From Rhodospirillales bacterium (GTDB lineage: Bacteria; Pseudomonadota; Alphaproteobacteria; Rhodospirillales; Defluviicoccaceae): a stretch of DNA of 18,483 nt. The DNA is taken from assembly GCA_016712375.1 (NCBI GenBank), contig JADJRE010000016.1, positions 1 to 18,483 of the forward strand, given 5' to 3'. This document shows, one piece after another, positions 16,423 to 18,483 of this stretch. The notes under the pieces were generated by a model that saw only the letters and a list, made by a program, of their open reading frames with translations, was not told the DNA's origin and searched no databases. Positions within the stretch are counted from its first letter, which is position 1. Every line of letters starts with the position of its first letter. The position numbers were made by a program, and so were the translations under genes.

Positions 16423-18385
16423 ATGAGCAGTCCCTCGCGACTCTTGTTCACGCCGCTGAAGCTGGGCAGCATCACCGTCCAGAACAGGATCGTGTTTTCT
16501 GCCCACCTCACCAACTACGCCGAAGACTACATGCCGAGCGATCGTCACGGCTACTACTACCGGGAGCGGGCCCGCGGCGGTGTCGGGCTGATCATCACCG
16601 AGGAGCATTCGGTCCACCCCACCGACCACCCGTACGAGAAGCTGATCCACGCGTTCAATCCGGCGGTGATCCCGGGCTACCGACGGATGACCGAGATGGT
16701 GCACGCCGAGGGGGTGCCGATCCTGGCGCAGATCAACCACAACGGCGGGCAGAGCAGCGGCATGTTTACCCGCCTGCCCGCCTGGGCACCGTCGGCAATC
16801 GCCGATCCGCTGTTCCGCGAAGTCCCGAAAGCGGTGGGAACTGACGACATCCAGCAGATCGTCGAAGGTTATGCCACGGTCGCGAGCTACACCAAGCGCG
16901 GCGGCTTCGACGGCGTCGAACTGCAGTGCTCGCACTCCTCGATTGTCCGGCAATTCCTGTCGCGCAGCACCAACAAGCGTACCGACGAATACGGCGGCAG
17001 CCTGGAGAACCGCGCCCGGCTGCTGCGCGAGATCATCGGCGCCATCCGCCTCGCGGTCGGCCGCGACTACGTGCTGAGCGTTCGGCTGTGCGGCGACGAG
17101 TTGATCCAGGACGGCATCACCATCGACGAGACCGCGGGCACTCTGGCGGCCATGCTGGAGCGCGACCGGCTGATCGATCAGCATAAACACCAGCATCGGT
17201 ACCGCGACCCAGACGCTTTACATGATCGAAGCGTCGATGCGGATCCCACCCAATTACGCGATGTTCATCCCTTCGGCGATCCGCAAGGCGGTGCAGCTGC
17301 CGGTGATCGGGGTGGGCCGCGTCAAGGACCCGATCCAGGCCGAGCGCATCCTCTCGGAAGGACACGCGGATCTGGTCGGCGTCGTCCGGGCGCAGATCGC
17401 CGATCCGGAGTTCAGCCGCAAGGCGCGGGAGAACCGGGCCGACGACATCCGTCTGTGCCTGTCGTGCAACCAGGAATGCGTAGGCCGGATGGGCCTCAAC
17501 CGCTGGCTCGGCTGCATCGAGACGCCGGCCACCGGCCGGGAGCAGGTCTACGGCGTCGGTACCCTGAAGCGGGTGGCGAAGCCGAAGCGGCTGACGGTCG
17601 TCGGCGGCGGCCCCGCTGGCCTGAAGGCCGCCGTCATCGCCGCCCGGCGCGGCCACAAGGTGACGCTGTTGGAAAAGGAGGAACGCCTGGGCGGACAGAT
17701 CGTCTGGGCGGTGCGGGTCACGAACCGGGCAGAATTCGGCGACATCGTCCGCAATCTGCTGCGCGAGGTCGAGCAGCTCGAGGTGGATGTGCGGACCAAC
17801 GTCACCGCCGACGCCGAAGCGGTGCTGGCGGCGAAGCCCGACGCGGTCATCGTCGCCACCGGCTCCAGGCCCGACCGCGCGGCCGTGCCGGGCGCGGACG
17901 GACCCGCCGTCGCCGACGTGACCGACATCCTCTCCGGCCGGGTGACGCCCGGCAAACGTGTGCTGCTGATCGATCGGCTGGGATTCCACGAAGCGACCAG
18001 CACCGCGGAGTTCATGGCCGAGCAGGGCTGCGAGGTCGAGGTGGTGACGCAGACGCTCTACGTCGGCCAGGACCTGGGCGTTACTCTCGATCTGGAGAAC
18101 TGGTACCGTCAGGCGCGCCGCCTCGGCATTACGTGCACCCCCAATCACTCCGTTCTCGGTATCGAGGATCGGGTAGTGACGGCGCTCCATAACTACAGCG
18201 GCCAGATCGTCAAGTTCCCGCCCGTCGACACGATCGTGCTCTCGGTGCATCGGCGCGTCGACTGCGGTCTATATTCGCAGCTGAAGGGCCGGGTGCCGGA
18301 GCTCTACCGCATCGGCGACTGCGTCGCACCGCGGCGGGCACACGCGGCGATCATCGAGGGCGAAAAAGCCGGGAGGGCTGTCTGA
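16423..18385 (+). CDS. Mycofactocin system FadH/OYE family oxidoreductase 2 (frameshifted)
   Basis: This is a second FadH/OYE-type flavoprotein and a paralogue of its upstream neighbour. It starts one base after that gene's stop, behind GGGAGG. It has an FMN TIM barrel (LFTPLKLGSITVQNRIVFSA, then QFLSRSTNKRTDEYGGSLEN) and, unlike its neighbour, a complete C-x2-C-x3-C-x11-C [4Fe-4S] motif, CLSCNQEC then GC (17456-17515). FAD motif VVGGGPAGLKAA follows. The second dinucleotide site reads VLLIDRLGFHEATSTAEFMA and lacks GxGxxG. An extra base near 17179 breaks the frame between DRLID and INTSIGTATQTLYMIEASM; the corrected length is about 653 residues. It probably accepts electrons from a small substrate or reduced mycofactocin and passes them through Fe-S to ETF (inference from trimethylamine dehydrogenase). 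Its stop overlaps the etfA start. Confidence 0.88.
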
Positions 18386-18483
18386 TGGCGACGCCCGTGG
18401 TCGTGATCGCCGAGACGGGATACGGCGAACTGACACCAGCGACGCTGGAGTGCGTGGAAGAGGCCCGCGACGTGGCCGACAGC
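18385..18483 (+). CDS. etfA: Electron transfer flavoprotein alpha subunit, 5' part (runs off window)
   Basis: Only the first 33 codons are present: MATPVVVIAETGYGELTPAT and onward. The pattern of a short beta strand VVVIAE, a small loop and TLECVEEAR matches the start of ETF alpha subunits, which carry electrons from flavoprotein dehydrogenases to the quinone pool. The ATG at 18385 overlaps the previous stop (TGATG), so it is translationally coupled to the OYE 2 gene. ETF genes are known neighbours in some mycofactocin loci. The FAD-binding C-terminus lies outside the window, so the assignment rests on a short N-terminus and context. Confidence 0.7.
   Translation, partial: MATPVVVIAETGYGELTPATLECVEEARDVADS

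Noticed and set aside
15024..16514. Minus-strand open frame of about 496 codons over OYE 1
   Set aside because: It is antisense to a clearly conserved flavoprotein with no recognisable motif. The similar frames at 8641-9888 and 10722-12185 were rejected for the same reason.

Overview
This is high-GC, densely coded DNA, probably from a Gram-negative bacterium; an alphaproteobacterium is my inference, and nothing in the window fixes the taxon. It falls into three parts. (1) Positions 312-4415, minus strand: one very large SNF2/RapA-type helicase gene, read in four frame segments because of three apparent one-base insertions. (2) Positions 4472-8300: a rearranged zone. It holds a 5'-truncated leucine-dehydrogenase-type fragment, a complete IS1595-type insertion sequence with 24-bp terminal inverted repeats and an 8-bp target duplication, a decayed IS3-like transposase pair, a NarL/LuxR-type response regulator and an IS110 transposase fragment. 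(3) Positions 8431-18483 (window edge), plus strand: a tightly packed mycofactocin redox locus.

The mycofactocin locus reads: methanol:NDMA oxidoreductase (Mno) fused in frame to a MoxR-type AAA+ ATPase; a CoxE-like VWA protein; a class I SAM methyltransferase (MftM candidate); the radical-SAM/SPASM maturase MftC; mycofactocin-associated FadH/OYE oxidoreductases 1 and 2; and the first 33 codons of an electron-transfer flavoprotein alpha subunit. Most junctions overlap by 1-4 bases or leave a 1-base gap, so this is probably one or two translationally coupled transcription units.

Proposed logic (inference): the alcohol dehydrogenase passes substrate electrons to mycofactocin. The MoxR/VWA pair, both with histidine-rich tracts, would load or remodel the metal enzyme. 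MftC and the methyltransferase belong to cofactor synthesis and decoration. The OYE flavoproteins, next to an ETF gene and with altered second Rossmann motifs as in trimethylamine dehydrogenase, could carry electrons from reduced mycofactocin to ETF and the quinone pool. The precursor peptide MftA and MftB, MftD, MftE and MftF were not found here.

Caveat: about ten genes or remnants carry single-base frameshifts, mostly in short homopolymers, while their domains stay recognisable across the break. Sequencing or assembly indels are the most economical explanation. The Mno-MoxR fusion is not of that kind and deserves separate attention.
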